DNA from: Bacillus sp. SJS
GTDB taxonomy: Bacteria > Bacillota > Bacilli > Bacillales > Bacillaceae
Length of the DNA: 64,000 nucleotides
Assembly: GCF_000732485.2 (NCBI RefSeq)
Contig: NZ_JAQV02000002.1
Span: 1 to 64,000 of the forward strand
Reading direction: 5' to 3'
Numbering within the stretch: the stretch's first letter is position 1; the number at the start of each line of letters is the position of its first letter. The notes beneath the pieces are model-generated. The model did not search any database. It was not told where the DNA came from and was given only the letters and a program-made list of their open reading frames with translations. Shown here in pieces: positions 55,901-64,000 of this stretch. The position numbers and the translations under genes are program-made.

Positions 55901-58630
55901 CATGGAAAGCGGCTGAACATTGGCCTCTGTTCCATTTATTTGCACAATAACGCTTGTACCTGCCTGTTTATGGTTAACAACCGATTTCCAGCCTGAAGGA
56001 GCAGAAGGCAGCGCCACCTTTTTAGATTCTGTATTCGCATTGTAAATGACCACTATGTTTTTCCACTTATCACCGTTGGCATGGTTTTTCAGCTTGTAGG
56101 AAACCACATTATCCTGCTTTTGCAGAATTTCAACATTCGCTTCTACCTGCTGTTTCTCTGTCAGTTTGAATGCTGGATGATTATTCCTTAGTTTATATAA
56201 TCCTTCATAATACGCATTAACCTGATCGAAATCCGACACATCATTCCAATTTATTTGATTGATGGCATCAGGGCTTTTGTAGCTGTTATGATCTCCATAC
56301 TTCGTTCTGAGCATTTCGTCTCCTGCATGGATAAACGGGATGCCTTGAGAGGTAATGGCTATACCGTTCGCAAGCAGGGACCGCTTTACTGTCTCATTTG
56401 CAAGCTCATACTCTTTGCTGACTGCATGATGCGGGGCAGCAGCTGCTATTGCATCTTCCACCGTTTTATATTTAACCGCATCTTCACCTTGAAGCTTTCC
56501 ATCTTTTATATTGATAAAGCCTTCTTTTTCTTCAAGGCCTTGTGTCTTAATAATTTTATCCCACAAATTCAAATTGTCATGAGCGGTGACATAGTTGATG
56601 GATTCAATCGGTGAATTCGTAAAGTCAGTGATGGAACCTCTTACTCCGGTAATGATTGCTTCTTCTCTGCCTTTTTCACCAGTAGCAAATCCTTTTGACG
56701 CGTCATCACTTCCGCCTTTGATCGCTCCGCGGATATTATCATTAAAGACCGCAAATCCCCGGTCCTTTTGGGCCCCTTTTGTCGTTTGGAGACTTTCAGC
56801 AAGCGGTGATCCCCCTGCCTGCCATGGTTCCCCGTAAACAAGCATCGTCGGATCCACTTGCTCTTTCAGCTCTTTAGTCAGCTGTTCCATTGTATTGACA
56901 TCGATAAGACCCATCAAGTCAAAGCGGAAGCCGTCTACCCCGTATTCTTCCGCCCAATATTTAACGGAATCCTTAATATATTTTCTGACCATCGGTCTTT
57001 CTGATGCTACTTCATTCCCGGTTCCGCTTCCATTTGTGTAGGTTCCATTGTCGTTGGTTCTGTAAAAATATCCTGGTACAATTTTATTGAAAGGCCCATT
57101 TTCAATTTCAAATGTATGGTTGTATACGACATCCATAACAACTCTGATGCCTTTATTGTGCATAGCCTGGACCATTTCTTTGAACTCAAGGATCCTGGTT
57201 TTAGGATTGGATGGATCAGTTGAGTAAGAGCCCTCCGGTACATTAAAGTTTTGAGGATCATAGCCCCAGTTAAATTTCGGATCACTTGAACCAGGATCGT
57301 CTACCTTTAATTCATTCACTGTTTTAAAATCATAAGAAGGGAGCAAGTGTACGTAAGTTACACCTAATTTTGCAAGATGATCGATCCCTGTCGGATCTCC
57401 ATTTCTGTTCTTCGTTCCGGTTTCTGTAAAAGCTTTGAATTTCCCTTTGTTTTTCATGCCTGAATCTTTGTTTATTGAAAAATCTCTGACATGCAATTCG
57501 TATAAAGATGCATCAGCAGGGGTTGTTACCTCCGGCTTGTCCATTGGCTTCCAATTGGAAGGATCTGTTTCATCAAGGCTTACGATAGCCGATCTCTGTC
57601 CATTGGCACTGACTGCCTTTGCATAAGGATCGACCGCATAGTTCACTTTGCCGTCTGAGAATTCGATTTTGTACATATAATATTTACCGTTTAAATCACT
57701 AGGTGCTTCGACAGACCATACTCCATTGTCTGCTCGATTCATTGCTATTTCTTTTCCATTGGAGTGCTGATTAACTGTTCCCTGATCTGTATATGTACCC
57801 TGGGTGTCGAACAGGGCAACACTGGCTTTTTTAGCTGTCGGTGCCCACACTTTAAAGTCTGTTTTTCCGAGAGTATATGACGCTCCCAAATCGTTTCCGC
57901 TGTGAAAGAATTTTTTATCATCCAACGCTTTTCTAACGGTTACTTTTCCCGTTCCAAAACGTGTGCTCTTAACTGCATACGCATTTCTAACATCAATTGA
58001 ATTTGCATCAGCGATTAGGAGCATGACCTGATTGTCTTTCACTTTTTTTACTTGTGCTGCTATTTCCTTGCCATTTGTTTCATCAACCAGTTTAAACTGA
58101 TTCAGGTCTTCATCTTTTAAGGAATGAGAGGAACTGACTATGATTCGATCAAGCGAATCCATTAATGCTGATGTCAGCCTTTCGCCAACATTTGTTTCTT
58201 CCTTGCTGAAGTATACAGCCGGATCTCCCTCAGCAATCCAAGCTTCGGCTGACTGCTGTCCTTCAGGAATTTGAATCGTCCGGGTCATTTCCTGCGAGGT
58301 CCAATTTCCAGGTCTTGCAATGACATTGATTTTGTTTGAGGATGCTTCAATCTTGGCTTGGGCAAAACCTTCCTTCACTTCGGTAAAGTCTACTTCTTTG
58401 CCATCTTTCCCGTCTTCCCAAACCCATAAGTCCCAATTCAAAGGCTTTCCATCATATCTGTAATAATTTATTGTGTAGCTGTAATTCTGCTGAGTCTGAT
58501 CTGCCGCCTCCCCCAATGCAACCGTTTGCAATCTGGATTGAGCAAAAGCCCCAGGTGTGCTGATGAATGTACTTAGTACAAGCAGCACGGCTAATAATGA
58601 TGATATGATTCCCTTGAATTTCCCTTTCAT
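52982..58630 (-). CDS. secreted amylopullulanase: type I pullulanase fused to alpha-amylase
   Basis: An intact 1882-residue exoenzyme. A signal peptide (cleavage after AFA, residue 30) precedes a CBM41-like starch-binding domain (46-140), a PUD-like domain and CBM48 (255-345). The first GH13 pullulanase has DVVYNH near 498, GFRFDLMG near 572, YGEPW near 598 and YVTAHDN near 680. Two Big_2 Ig-like domains (922-1090), a second CBM41-like domain (1093-1190) and a further beta domain lead to a second GH13 alpha-amylase with DVVLNH near 1522, FRVDTVKH near 1610, GENFG near 1639 and SSHDEDG near 1705. No cell-wall anchor is seen. It should split both alpha-1,6 and alpha-1,4 bonds. Confidence 0.93.
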   Translation of the reverse strand: MKGKFKGIISSLLAVLLVLSTFISTPGAFAQSRLQTVALGEAADQTQQNYSYTINYYRYDGKPLNWDLWVWEDGKDGKEVDFTEVKEGFAQAKIEASSNKINVIARPGNWTSQEMTRTIQIPEGQQSAEAWIAEGDPAVYFSKEETNVGERLTSALMDSLDRIIVSSSHSLKDEDLNQFKLVDETNGKEIAAQVKKVKDNQVMLLIADANSIDVRNAYAVKSTRFGTGKVTVRKALDDKKFFHSGNDLGASYTLGKTDFKVWAPTAKKASVALFDTQGTYTDQGTVNQHSNGKEIAMNRADNGVWSVEAPSDLNGKYYMYKIEFSDGKVNYAVDPYAKAVSANGQRSAIVSLDETDPSNWKPMDKPEVTTPADASLYELHVRDFSINKDSGMKNKGKFKAFTETGTKNRNGDPTGIDHLAKLGVTYVHLLPSYDFKTVNELKVDDPGSSDPKFNWGYDPQNFNVPEGSYSTDPSNPKTRILEFKEMVQAMHNKGIRVVMDVVYNHTFEIENGPFNKIVPGYFYRTNDNGTYTNGSGTGNEVASERPMVRKYIKDSVKYWAEEYGVDGFRFDLMGLIDVNTMEQLTKELKEQVDPTMLVYGEPWQAGGSPLAESLQTTKGAQKDRGFAVFNDNIRGAIKGGSDDASKGFATGEKGREEAIITGVRGSITDFTNSPIESINYVTAHDNLNLWDKIIKTQGLEEKEGFINIKDGKLQGEDAVKYKTVEDAIAAAAPHHAVSKEYELANETVKRSLLANGIAITSQGIPFIHAGDEMLRTKYGDHNSYKSPDAINQINWNDVSDFDQVNAYYEGLYKLRNNHPAFKLTEKQQVEANVEILQKQDNVVSYKLKNHANGDKWKNIVVIYNANTESKKVALPSAPSGWKSVVNHKQAGTSVIVQINGTEANVQPLSMMVLYDEERTDSLTPSSIAINTGNLYMDMNESRMLQAQVKDQFGGYMTNQPLTWSSADEAIVQTDSRGKLTAKKTGKTEITASSGTLKKSITVTVADLQPASIELQGKDSVYESNSIQLQSTVKNQFGQVMGEKAPIEWTTSNPKVASVSSSGEVTGLSAGKAVITAKTGSVSAQKPIEVKKYVQRFVEFTYKRADNQYDGWNIWTWQTGVEDGEKRFSKVTENGAVAKFPIGPDTTKIGFVLRKGTDWAEKDAYGQDRYIEADLSQSVTKVTVTSGVGAFETVPPVKGPILANGKLTFIYRDQELYETSSQNQIERVQVKINGKPSVMVYDEKNQYFTYTLEDLKEGNYEYTFLVTKNGQTAEMSDPYNTDENGKSMIKYVVPKIKVTASAFPKKISSRENAVISVAAAAGEDAKVTGMTIDLRAIGGSENTPIDPALNEISVSVKDSITAGVKKLPVTVKDQYGNTHKGQALLEVKPIQVSGSGKNQFDWDEARIYFMLTDRFYDGDPSNNDPNKENYDRKHPETYHGGDLAGITKKLDYLEDMGINTIWITPIVDNVDWNIRSGKEGPQYAYHGYWAKDFTKLDEHLGDVKTFQKLIDKAHDKGIKIMVDVVLNHGGYGLKDGGGKNIRNYPTIEDSLRFKDMFRDGGTDVIKGELAGLPDFKTEDAAVRNQVIKWQTDWLERAKTKRGDTIDYFRVDTVKHVDQTTWSAFKNELTKIKPDFKLIGENFGASADNTGGYLNSGQMDSLLDFGFKSEAASFIQGKIDETEANLEKRDRMINNTAVLGQFLSSHDEDGFLITHAKGDISKQKIAASLQITAKGQPVIYYGEEIGLSGKHGGDFDKGEFNENRYDMAWNKISGNDLTVHYAKLLQTRKHYSKVFAKGSREKVSGSNKDGYLVFSRKYEGQELLVGINTTNQIKEVTLNMADKNFPSVKDLYSNKDYKKMPDGKVTVKIPPRSEGGTVILTKWK

Positions 58631-58653
58631 TTCCTTCCCCCTATGTTCGGACT

Positions 58654-58685
58654 ATGAAACCGATTGCTTCTGCAAACGGTTTCAT
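58654..58685. promoter_or_regulatory. LacI/CcpA-type operators upstream of the amylopullulanase gene
   Basis: ATGAAACCGATTGCT (58654-58668) fits the catabolite-responsive element WTGNAANCGNWNNCW at every position, and TGCAAACGGTTTCA (58671-58684) fits at all but the first flanking base. The outer ATGAAACCG/CGGTTTCAT also form one inverted repeat. They lie 24-55 bases before the start codon, probably just after the transcription start, a place for repression by CcpA or a MalR-like repressor. Confidence 0.7.
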
Positions 58686-58767
58686 CCCTAATTTTCACAC
58701 GTTAATAAGATAAAATCAATCGCGTGCAGAAAATTGAGAATATTTTACCATTTATAGAAATAGCAAG

Positions 58768-58796
58768 AAAAAAAGCCCTCAAAAATTGAGGACTTT
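58768..58796 (-). terminator. terminator after ypiB
   Basis: Minus-strand AAGTCCTCAA / TTGAGGGCTT with one G-T pair and seven T residues following. It isolates ypiB from the pullulanase gene. Confidence 0.85.
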
Positions 58797-58800
58797 CAGC

Positions 58801-59340
58801 TTATTTTAGTGCATTCAGCCTGCTCGTCAAATCCTTGAAAGCATGCTCGTCATGCCGGTCCAGCGCATCGTCAATCATTTGCAGGAGTTTATCCTTTTGG
58901 TAAGTTTGGATTGCGCTCTCAAGTACCCGTTCAGCAATGATGCGATCTTTCTCATTGCCGTTAAGGTGCTTGGGCATGAAAGGATTCCCTTCCATTACAG
59001 CCGCGTATTGAGGGGATTGATAGGCTGATCTGAAGTTAATTTGAATATAGAGCTCTTCCTCCCGATTCAGCCGAATATCATGAAACGATTTTTCAGCATC
59101 TGTCGTCATGACATTTTCTTTGTAGAAACGGAATGGAACTTCTTCCACACAATGAGTAGACATGATGATTCCGCGGGGACAATATTGGGCCTGTTCTACA
59201 AAATGGACTCTTTCCATCAGGGAATCATGGCTCATCAGGTAATTCAGAATCCATACACATTCTCTCCGTTTTAGCTGGTAATGGTTTAAAAACCATCTGA
59301 TAAAATCCTTCTTCTCGTGGACAGAAACAGGGGTCATCAT
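58801..59340 (-). CDS. ypiB: YpiB family protein (UPF0302)
   Basis: A 179-residue soluble protein of the UPF0302 family, with conserved [26 protein letters not shown] at the N-terminus, then VPFRFYK and a helical end. Function unknown. Two adjacent ATGs follow GAGGGAA. In B. subtilis it lies between ypiA and ypiF. Confidence 0.9.
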   Translation of the reverse strand: MMTPVSVHEKKDFIRWFLNHYQLKRRECVWILNYLMSHDSLMERVHFVEQAQYCPRGIIMSTHCVEEVPFRFYKENVMTTDAEKSFHDIRLNREEELYIQINFRSAYQSPQYAAVMEGNPFMPKHLNGNEKDRIIAERVLESAIQTYQKDKLLQMIDDALDRHDEHAFKDLTSRLNALK

Positions 59341-59414
59341 TATCGTTCCCTCCTCTGCAAGAACGTTTCTTTATACTAAAAATTTCAACACAGTGAAATC
59401 AAAATCCTGCCTGA

Positions 59415-60686
59415 CTACTGTTTTAATTCGTCTTCCAAATGCATCAATAAGGCTTCAATTTCGACATTCGCAGGGTCAAGAGATAAAATCTTTCTGAATA
59501 ATTCCATCGCTTTTTGGCGATTTCCCTCTTCCAATAGGAAACGGGCGTATTCTTCAAGGAAATCGGTCTGGTCTTTAAAAAATTTATATGCGCGATCATA
59601 ATAGTCTAATGCCTGTGAAAAATTTTCGGTTTCATTGTAGCTTTTGCCAAGAAGCCAAAAATACTGCGGATCTTCTTCTTCAAATTTCATCACTTCTGTA
59701 AGCAAATCAATGATTGCCTGAAATTGCTCCTGATGAAGATAAATATTGGCCAGTGTCAGAACCGCTTCTGCGTGGCCTGGATCAATGGCCGCTGCTTCAC
59801 GAAGCAATTGGACTGCCTTATCCGGCTGCTGATTTTTTAAAGAAATCTTCCCGGCGAATAAATAGAGGTCTTTATTAAACTCATCTTCTTTAATGCCTTC
59901 CAGAGCCGTTTCCTGGCTTTCCTGCAGCATCCCCTCTTCTTCATAAGCCCGTGCGAGCGGCAGATAAAGAGAAGAGAAGCCTGGATCCAGCTCTTTTAAA
60001 TTCTCAAGCTGCTGAATTGCGGTTTTTGTCTGGCCTGCCCTCAGTGCAGCCAGCCCGTAGCCGAAGACAGAATGAGGATCTATCTTTTCATTGATTGTTT
60101 TTTCATAATAAGGCATTGCGGCCTCAAATTCACCTGATCCACTCAAAGCATCGGCTAATCTTTGGTTAATATTGACTCCTGCAAAAACTTCAGCTGAGAG
60201 TGCTGCTTTTTCATAATATGAAATCGAGGTTTTATCGTCTCCGCTATGATAATAAAATTCTCCTAGAGCAAAATCAATCAGGGGTTCATCAGGAAGAAGC
60301 TTCTTAGCTTCTTTCAGTTTACTTTCACTAACTTCCTGCAGTCCCTGCAGCTGATATAAATCGGCTTGGAGGAGCAAAGCCTGCGGATAGGCTGGATCAT
60401 CCTTTGAAACTTGATCGAGAATGGAGATGGCTTCATCTTCCTGTTCCATATCAATGTAGGCTTCTGCCATCAAAAGGGAAATATCCGTTTCCTGAGGATA
60501 TAAAAGATGAAGATCTGCCAGCAAATCCAAAGCTTTGTCCGGAAGGCCCCATTCATAATACTTGTCCGCAAGAAGAAACTTTTCTTCATCATGCAGGGTA
60601 GCCTGAAGCTTGGAAAGCTTATTCAATCCTTCCTCCGCTTCTCCTTGTTCTACCAGGTTAATTGCTTCTTCTAAAGAGATTGCCAT
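59415..60686 (-). CDS. ypiA: TPR-repeat protein YpiA
   Basis: A 423-residue protein made almost wholly of tetratricopeptide repeats (for example LLMAEAYIDMEQEDEAISIL, FALGEFYYHSGDDKTSISYY and WLLGKSYNETENFSQALDYY), so about ten or more helical hairpins and a role in protein-protein contacts. Its partner is unknown. The highly acidic composition and length match B. subtilis YpiA. Confidence 0.92.
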   Translation of the reverse strand: MAISLEEAINLVEQGEAEEGLNKLSKLQATLHDEEKFLLADKYYEWGLPDKALDLLADLHLLYPQETDISLLMAEAYIDMEQEDEAISILDQVSKDDPAYPQALLLQADLYQLQGLQEVSESKLKEAKKLLPDEPLIDFALGEFYYHSGDDKTSISYYEKAALSAEVFAGVNINQRLADALSGSGEFEAAMPYYEKTINEKIDPHSVFGYGLAALRAGQTKTAIQQLENLKELDPGFSSLYLPLARAYEEEGMLQESQETALEGIKEDEFNKDLYLFAGKISLKNQQPDKAVQLLREAAAIDPGHAEAVLTLANIYLHQEQFQAIIDLLTEVMKFEEEDPQYFWLLGKSYNETENFSQALDYYDRAYKFFKDQTDFLEEYARFLLEEGNRQKAMELFRKILSLDPANVEIEALLMHLEDELKQ

Positions 60687-60701
60687 GTGGCATGTTCCTT
60701 T

Positions 60702-61598
60702 CTATATAAGTGACAGGGTGCGGGCAAATGAGGACCGTATTGAAATGTGCCTTTCTTCTCCTCTGCCAGGATGAAAAAAAATACGATCCAGTGCCTTCAC
60801 CACCCTGCCTCTGTGGATTGTTATGGTTGGAATATGACTATCATAATCGAGAAGCGGAATCGTTTCAACCGAATCGCTTAAGCAGGTTTTCCGATATAGA
60901 TTATAATCCACGTCTCCATCAGGCCTGATCAGTCCCTTTTCAGGGTAGATACCGAGTTTCATCAAGTCGGCTGCAGGCAAGGGCTTCAAGGGGGCAAGTG
61001 CATGGGGCAGTACAGGAATGCCGATTTTCTTCATAAATTGATACCATTGCTTCTCTGCTTTAGGTTCCTCACTTTTCCAGACAGGAATTATCGTAATTGA
61101 ATTTAAATATAGAGAATCCCGCAGCATTTGCCAATTAAACTGAGTAAATGGGAGATCAGAGCTGATTTCGGCAAACATGATGGCAATTCCTTGTTTCTTT
61201 AGCTCAAAAATTAAGGATGGGGTAAGAGCCTTTAACGGACAAGTGACGGCAAGATAATAGTCAGCAGATGAATTAACCAGGAGCTGCCGCCGCTTCTTCA
61301 CTTTATCTTCTAGTTCACGCTTCCTTGAAACAGAAACAGCGGAAATAATAGCGGTGCATCCTTTTGCTGTGAGGCCAGTCATATGCTGCTTATAAGCTGA
61401 AAACGAGTGTCCTTCCTCCATTGTATCCAGGAAGATATATCCTGGAGTCATGATGTATTCCTCCAGATTCATTCGGGGATAAAGGCTGCGTTTTAAATCA
61501 TCTCTGATCAGCCTGAACCGGTTCTTTTCTACACTGATTGAAACACGCCGCATCTTACCTTCATTCCATAATGTAACTTGATCGATAATATACGCCAT
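60702..61598 (-). CDS. degenerate amidohydrolase/hydantoinase-like protein
   Basis: A 298-residue protein starting MAYIIDQVTLWNEGKMRRV after AGGAGG. Two ends recall the amidohydrolase superfamily: MTPGYIFLDT where active members have PG-[YF]-[IV]-D-x-H-x-H, and LGIYPEKGLIRPDGDVDYNLY where dihydropyrimidinase relatives have YPxKGxIxxGxDAD, followed by HRGRVV. The HxH metal ligands are absent and the protein is about 100 residues short, so it is probably not a metal-dependent hydrolase. The B. subtilis ypiA-aroE junction has no such gene. The assignment is an inference from motifs. Confidence 0.6.
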   Translation of the reverse strand: MAYIIDQVTLWNEGKMRRVSISVEKNRFRLIRDDLKRSLYPRMNLEEYIMTPGYIFLDTMEEGHSFSAYKQHMTGLTAKGCTAIISAVSVSRKRELEDKVKKRRQLLVNSSADYYLAVTCPLKALTPSLIFELKKQGIAIMFAEISSDLPFTQFNWQMLRDSLYLNSITIIPVWKSEEPKAEKQWYQFMKKIGIPVLPHALAPLKPLPAADLMKLGIYPEKGLIRPDGDVDYNLYRKTCLSDSVETIPLLDYDSHIPTITIHRGRVVKALDRIFFHPGRGEERHISIRSSFARTLSLI

Positions 61599-61673
61599 CC
61601 GTTTCCTCCTGCAGCCCCTTTTAAGACAAGCTATGCGGAGAAAAGAAAAATTATGATCAGAACTAAAGGACAA

Positions 61674-61865
61674 GCCCTTTGAAGAATAAAGTACTGTTAA
61701 AGGTGCAGCGACCTGTCACTTCCTCGAACTGACCATCATCCTGCAGGCCCCGCAGGCTGATAAACTTATAACCTCAGATCTGGCTAGGCGCTGGATCTGG
61801 ATGATAGTCCCCTCAGTTGAAGCTTATTTACAAGGACCTATTTTTTTAGCTCTGATAAACTTGGA
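61674..61865. other. non-coding interval with a second repeat-like segment
   Basis: No gene is visible. The part 61716-61810, read on the minus strand, has CCAGCGCCTAGCCAGATCTGAGG then TTATAAG and a Gly-Cys-rich CCTGCGGGGCCTGCAGG hairpin. This recalls another common Bacillus intergenic repeat built on CTCCAGCGCCTAGCCCCTCG. It is too decayed to define ends. Confidence 0.4.
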
Positions 61866-61997
61866 TGCTGATTGCTATTAGCAGGCGTTCGCTTCTCATT
61901 GCGCGGGCTGCTTGAGCCTCCTCGACGCTTTGCGCAGGCGGGGTCTCACCTGTCCCGCTGCTTCCAAGGGAGTCTCACGCCTTCCACTCCAATCAAC
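61866..61997 (-). repeat. dispersed intergenic repeat, copy C (full length, about 132 bp)
   Basis: Ends GCTGATTGCTATTAGCAGG and CTTCCACTCCAATCAACACC. On the minus strand it reads GTTGATTGGAGTGGAAGGCG, GAGACTCCC, GCAGCGGGACAGGTGAGACCCCGC, GAGGAGGCTCAAGCAGCCCGC, then CTGCTAATAGCAATCAGC. These blocks match copy A at 7521-7634 and copy B at 22933-23062 in order. Confidence 0.87.
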
Positions 61998-62011
61998 ACC
62001 ATGCTTACTTT

Positions 62012-62057
62012 AAAACAATAACGAAAGCGGAAGCCAGTGCTCCCGCTTTTGTTATTG
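62012..62057 (-). terminator. terminator after aroA
   Basis: Long hairpin CAATAACAAAAGCGGGAGC / GCTTCCGCTTTCGTTATTG on the minus strand with two mismatched positions, followed by TTTTAAAG. The aroA stop lies in the left arm. Confidence 0.88.
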
Positions 62058-63335
62058 ACTGACCCGTGCTAAATCATTAAAAAATCCTGGGTATGATACG
62101 TTAATCGCTTCAGCCTGTCCCAGTTCAACTGTTTTTTCAGTTAAACAAGCTGCAATAGAGAGCATCATTCCAATCCGGTGATCTCCATGACTGGAAACTT
62201 CAACTCCCCCGGTTAATGGTTTTTTTCCGTTGATGATCATCCCGTCTTCTGTCGCTTCAATATCTGCTCCAAGTTTTTTCAATTCATGAACCACTGTATC
62301 AATGCGATTGGTTTCTTTTACCTTTAATTCCTCCGCATCTTTAATGATCGTTTTTCCTTCTGCCTGAGTAGCTATTAAAGCGATGATTGGAATTTCATCG
62401 ATTAATTTTGGAATCAGCTCACCGGATATAGTCGTTCCTTTTAAGTCAGATGTTTGAATTTCAAGATCTGCCATTGGCTCAAACGAAGCGGTTTCCACTT
62501 CGGTTACTTTGATTGCAGCACCCATCTGCTCAAGTACTTCCAATATTCCGGAACGGGTCGGATTGATGCCCACCCTTCTCAATATCAGTTTACTGTTTGG
62601 CACGATCGCTCCCGCAGCCAAAAAGAACGCAGCTGAAGAAATATCGCCAGGCACCTCAATTTGAGCACCTTTAAGCGCCTGTCCGCCTTTAATTGACACG
62701 GTTAAGCCATTTTCTTCGACTTCTGCACCAAATGATTTCAGCATTCGTTCCGTATGATCTCTTGATTTATGCGGCTCGGTTACACTCGTAAGTTCTCCTT
62801 CTGTACGGAGGCCGGCAAGAAGAATGGCGGATTTCACTTGGGCACTTGCTACATTGGATTTAAATGTTATGCCGCTTAAGCTGCCTCCTCTTATGGAGAT
62901 TGGTGTAAAGTTTCCATGATCTCTTCCATCAATAGAGACGCCCATTTGCTTAAGAGGCTCTGTCACTCTTTTCATCGGACGTTTGGCGATAGATTCATCA
63001 CCAATCAGACAGGAATGGAAGGGTGTACCGGCGAGCAGCCCAAGAATGAGGCGTGTAGTTGTGCCGGAGTTCCCGACATCGAGAATATCAGCTGGTTCCT
63101 GAAGACCTTCAAACCCTTTGCCATTTACTTCCACATTGGTCCCGTCAACGGTTATGTCCACCCCCATTTTTTTAAAACAGGAAATGGTACTTAAACAATC
63201 CGCTCCGTTTAAAAAATTCGTAATAACCGTTTTTCCTTCTGCAACTGAACCAAACATAACGGCCCTGTGTGAAATTGATTTATCGCCAGGGATATGAATT
63301 TCGCCCTGTAATCCTCTGCTCGAATGTAGTTTCAT
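62052..63335 (-). CDS. aroA: 3-phosphoshikimate 1-carboxyvinyltransferase (EPSP synthase)
   Basis: A 427-residue shikimate-pathway enzyme (named aroE in B. subtilis) joining phosphoenolpyruvate to shikimate 3-phosphate. It has [26 protein letters not shown] where class I enzymes have LGNAGTAMR-type loops, and KSAILLAGL; this form suggests a class II (glyphosate-tolerant type) enzyme. AGGAGG lies 8 bases before the ATG at 63335. It follows tyrA by 11 bases. Confidence 0.95.
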   Translation of the reverse strand: MKLHSSRGLQGEIHIPGDKSISHRAVMFGSVAEGKTVITNFLNGADCLSTISCFKKMGVDITVDGTNVEVNGKGFEGLQEPADILDVGNSGTTTRLILGLLAGTPFHSCLIGDESIAKRPMKRVTEPLKQMGVSIDGRDHGNFTPISIRGGSLSGITFKSNVASAQVKSAILLAGLRTEGELTSVTEPHKSRDHTERMLKSFGAEVEENGLTVSIKGGQALKGAQIEVPGDISSAAFFLAAGAIVPNSKLILRRVGINPTRSGILEVLEQMGAAIKVTEVETASFEPMADLEIQTSDLKGTTISGELIPKLIDEIPIIALIATQAEGKTIIKDAEELKVKETNRIDTVVHELKKLGADIEATEDGMIINGKKPLTGGVEVSSHGDHRIGMMLSIAACLTEKTVELGQAEAINVSYPGFFNDLARVSQ

Positions 63336-63346
63336 GTCATTTCCTC

Positions 63347-64000
63347 CTAGCCAAAAAACGTTCCGTAGCTTGTGTATTTTGCAATACAATTTTTTGCCCG
63401 TTCACGATCTGCTTCCCGTTGAAAGCTAATCCTCAGGACTCCGTTAATATCTTCTCTCGTTTCGATAATTCTAATATTGGTAATGCTTATTTTTTCCTTT
63501 GCAAGGTATCCCGTAATTTCTGAAATCACACCAGGATAATCAGGTACGTCTATATACAAATCATAGAAGGATGGAATCGCTCCCTGCTGTTTGACCGGCA
63601 GCCCGTCCCGAAATTCCTTTGCTTCATTAAAATATTGATAAATCGCACTGCTGTCTTCCCATTTAAGAAAATCGCGGACCCGCTCCATTTCCTGAAGCCA
63701 GTTTTCAAAAAGCTGCAGCATATGTTCTTTATTTTGAAGCAAAATATCACGCCACATTGCTGGACTGCTTGAAGCAATTCTCGTAATATCACGAAAGCCG
63801 CCGGCTGCAAGCCTTCTCGTAAGCGGATTTTCCTCTTCGTGCTGAACGGCCTGATGGACAAGCCCGGCAGCGATAATATGCGGGAAATGACTGATTACAC
63901 CTGTTATCAGGTCGTGTTCCTTAGGATTCATGATGACAAAATTTGCTTTTGTTCCAGCAAATAGGGTTTTTAATTCTTCTATGTATGGAGCATGCTCTTC
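63347..64000 (-). CDS. tyrA: prephenate dehydrogenase, 3' part (gene runs off the window)
   Basis: The last 217 codons of tyrA are present; the open frame continues without a start to the right edge ([21 protein letters not shown] before the internal Met at 63931). [26 protein letters not shown] and WRDI are TyrA dehydrogenase motifs, and the end ([25 protein letters not shown]) is an ACT domain that senses tyrosine or related amino acids. It makes hydroxyphenylpyruvate for tyrosine. Confidence 0.94.
   Translation of the reverse strand, partial: EEHAPYIEELKTLFAGTKANFVIMNPKEHDLITGVISHFPHIIAAGLVHQAVQHEEENPLTRRLAAGGFRDITRIASSSPAMWRDILLQNKEHMLQLFENWLQEMERVRDFLKWEDSSAIYQYFNEAKEFRDGLPVKQQGAIPSFYDLYIDVPDYPGVISEITGYLAKEKISITNIRIIETREDINGVLRISFQREADRERAKNCIAKYTSYGTFFG

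Overview
The window is a stretch of chromosome from an endospore-forming member of the Bacillaceae, close to but not identical with Bacillus subtilis. Gene order follows the B. subtilis tyrA-aroE-ypiA-ypiB-ypiF-qcrABC ... dapB-mgsA-bshB1-bshA-cca-birA-panBCD-dinG ... recU-ponA ... yprAB-cotD-ypsA-gpsB-rnpB ... xpt-pbuX ... ypbR-ypcP block. Spore genes (sspM, cotD, yppG, small sigma-G-type genes), bacillithiol genes, a menaquinol:cytochrome c reductase and a type B RNase P RNA all fit this. Most genes lie on the minus strand. Family and gene names come from remembered protein features and gene order; no search was run.

Layout. At 1-150 a 42-bp tandem repeat enters from the left edge. 0.3-7.4 kb: 5'-3' exonuclease YpcP, a small putative forespore protein, YpbS, a Cys-rich protein, the double dynamin YpbR and the alkylpyrone pair bpsA-bpsB. 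7.7-11 kb: a GNAT acetyltransferase, an orphan CheX-like protein, and xpt-pbuX behind a guanine-type riboswitch. 11.4-18.7 kb: carboxypeptidase YpwA, a DinG-like helicase, RlmL, rnpB, gpsB and ypsA. 18.7-26.7 kb: cotD, the mitomycin-repair pair yprA-yprB, a PTS IIA protein, a small heat-shock protein and a run of tiny, probably sporulation-related genes. 26.7-31.1 kb: yppC divergent from recU-ponA.

31.1-42 kb: ypoC-nth-dnaD, asnS, aspB-ypmB-ypmA, dinG, and panBCD behind a leader RNA with its own promoter and terminator. 42.1-47.7 kb: the compact operon ypjD-dapB-mgsA-bshB1-bshA-cca-birA, with a YitT-family gene divergent from it. 48.8-52.9 kb: ypjB, ypjA and the bc complex qcrABC with ypiF. 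53-58.6 kb: one 1882-residue secreted pullulanase plus alpha-amylase fusion with LacI/CcpA-type operators, apparently inserted between ypiF and ypiB. 58.8-64 kb: ypiB, ypiA, a degenerate amidohydrolase-like gene, EPSP synthase (aroA), and the start-truncated tyrA running off the right edge.

Most of this is core genome. The less ordinary parts are: a dispersed 130-bp non-coding element with inverted ends (four copies); the amylopullulanase; a BshB1 whose usual HxDD motif reads HPGD; a hydantoinase-like protein without metal ligands; tiny genes with near-consensus sigma-G promoters; two unlisted membrane micropeptides; and the panB leader RNA. I found no prophage, IS element, CRISPR array or defence island.
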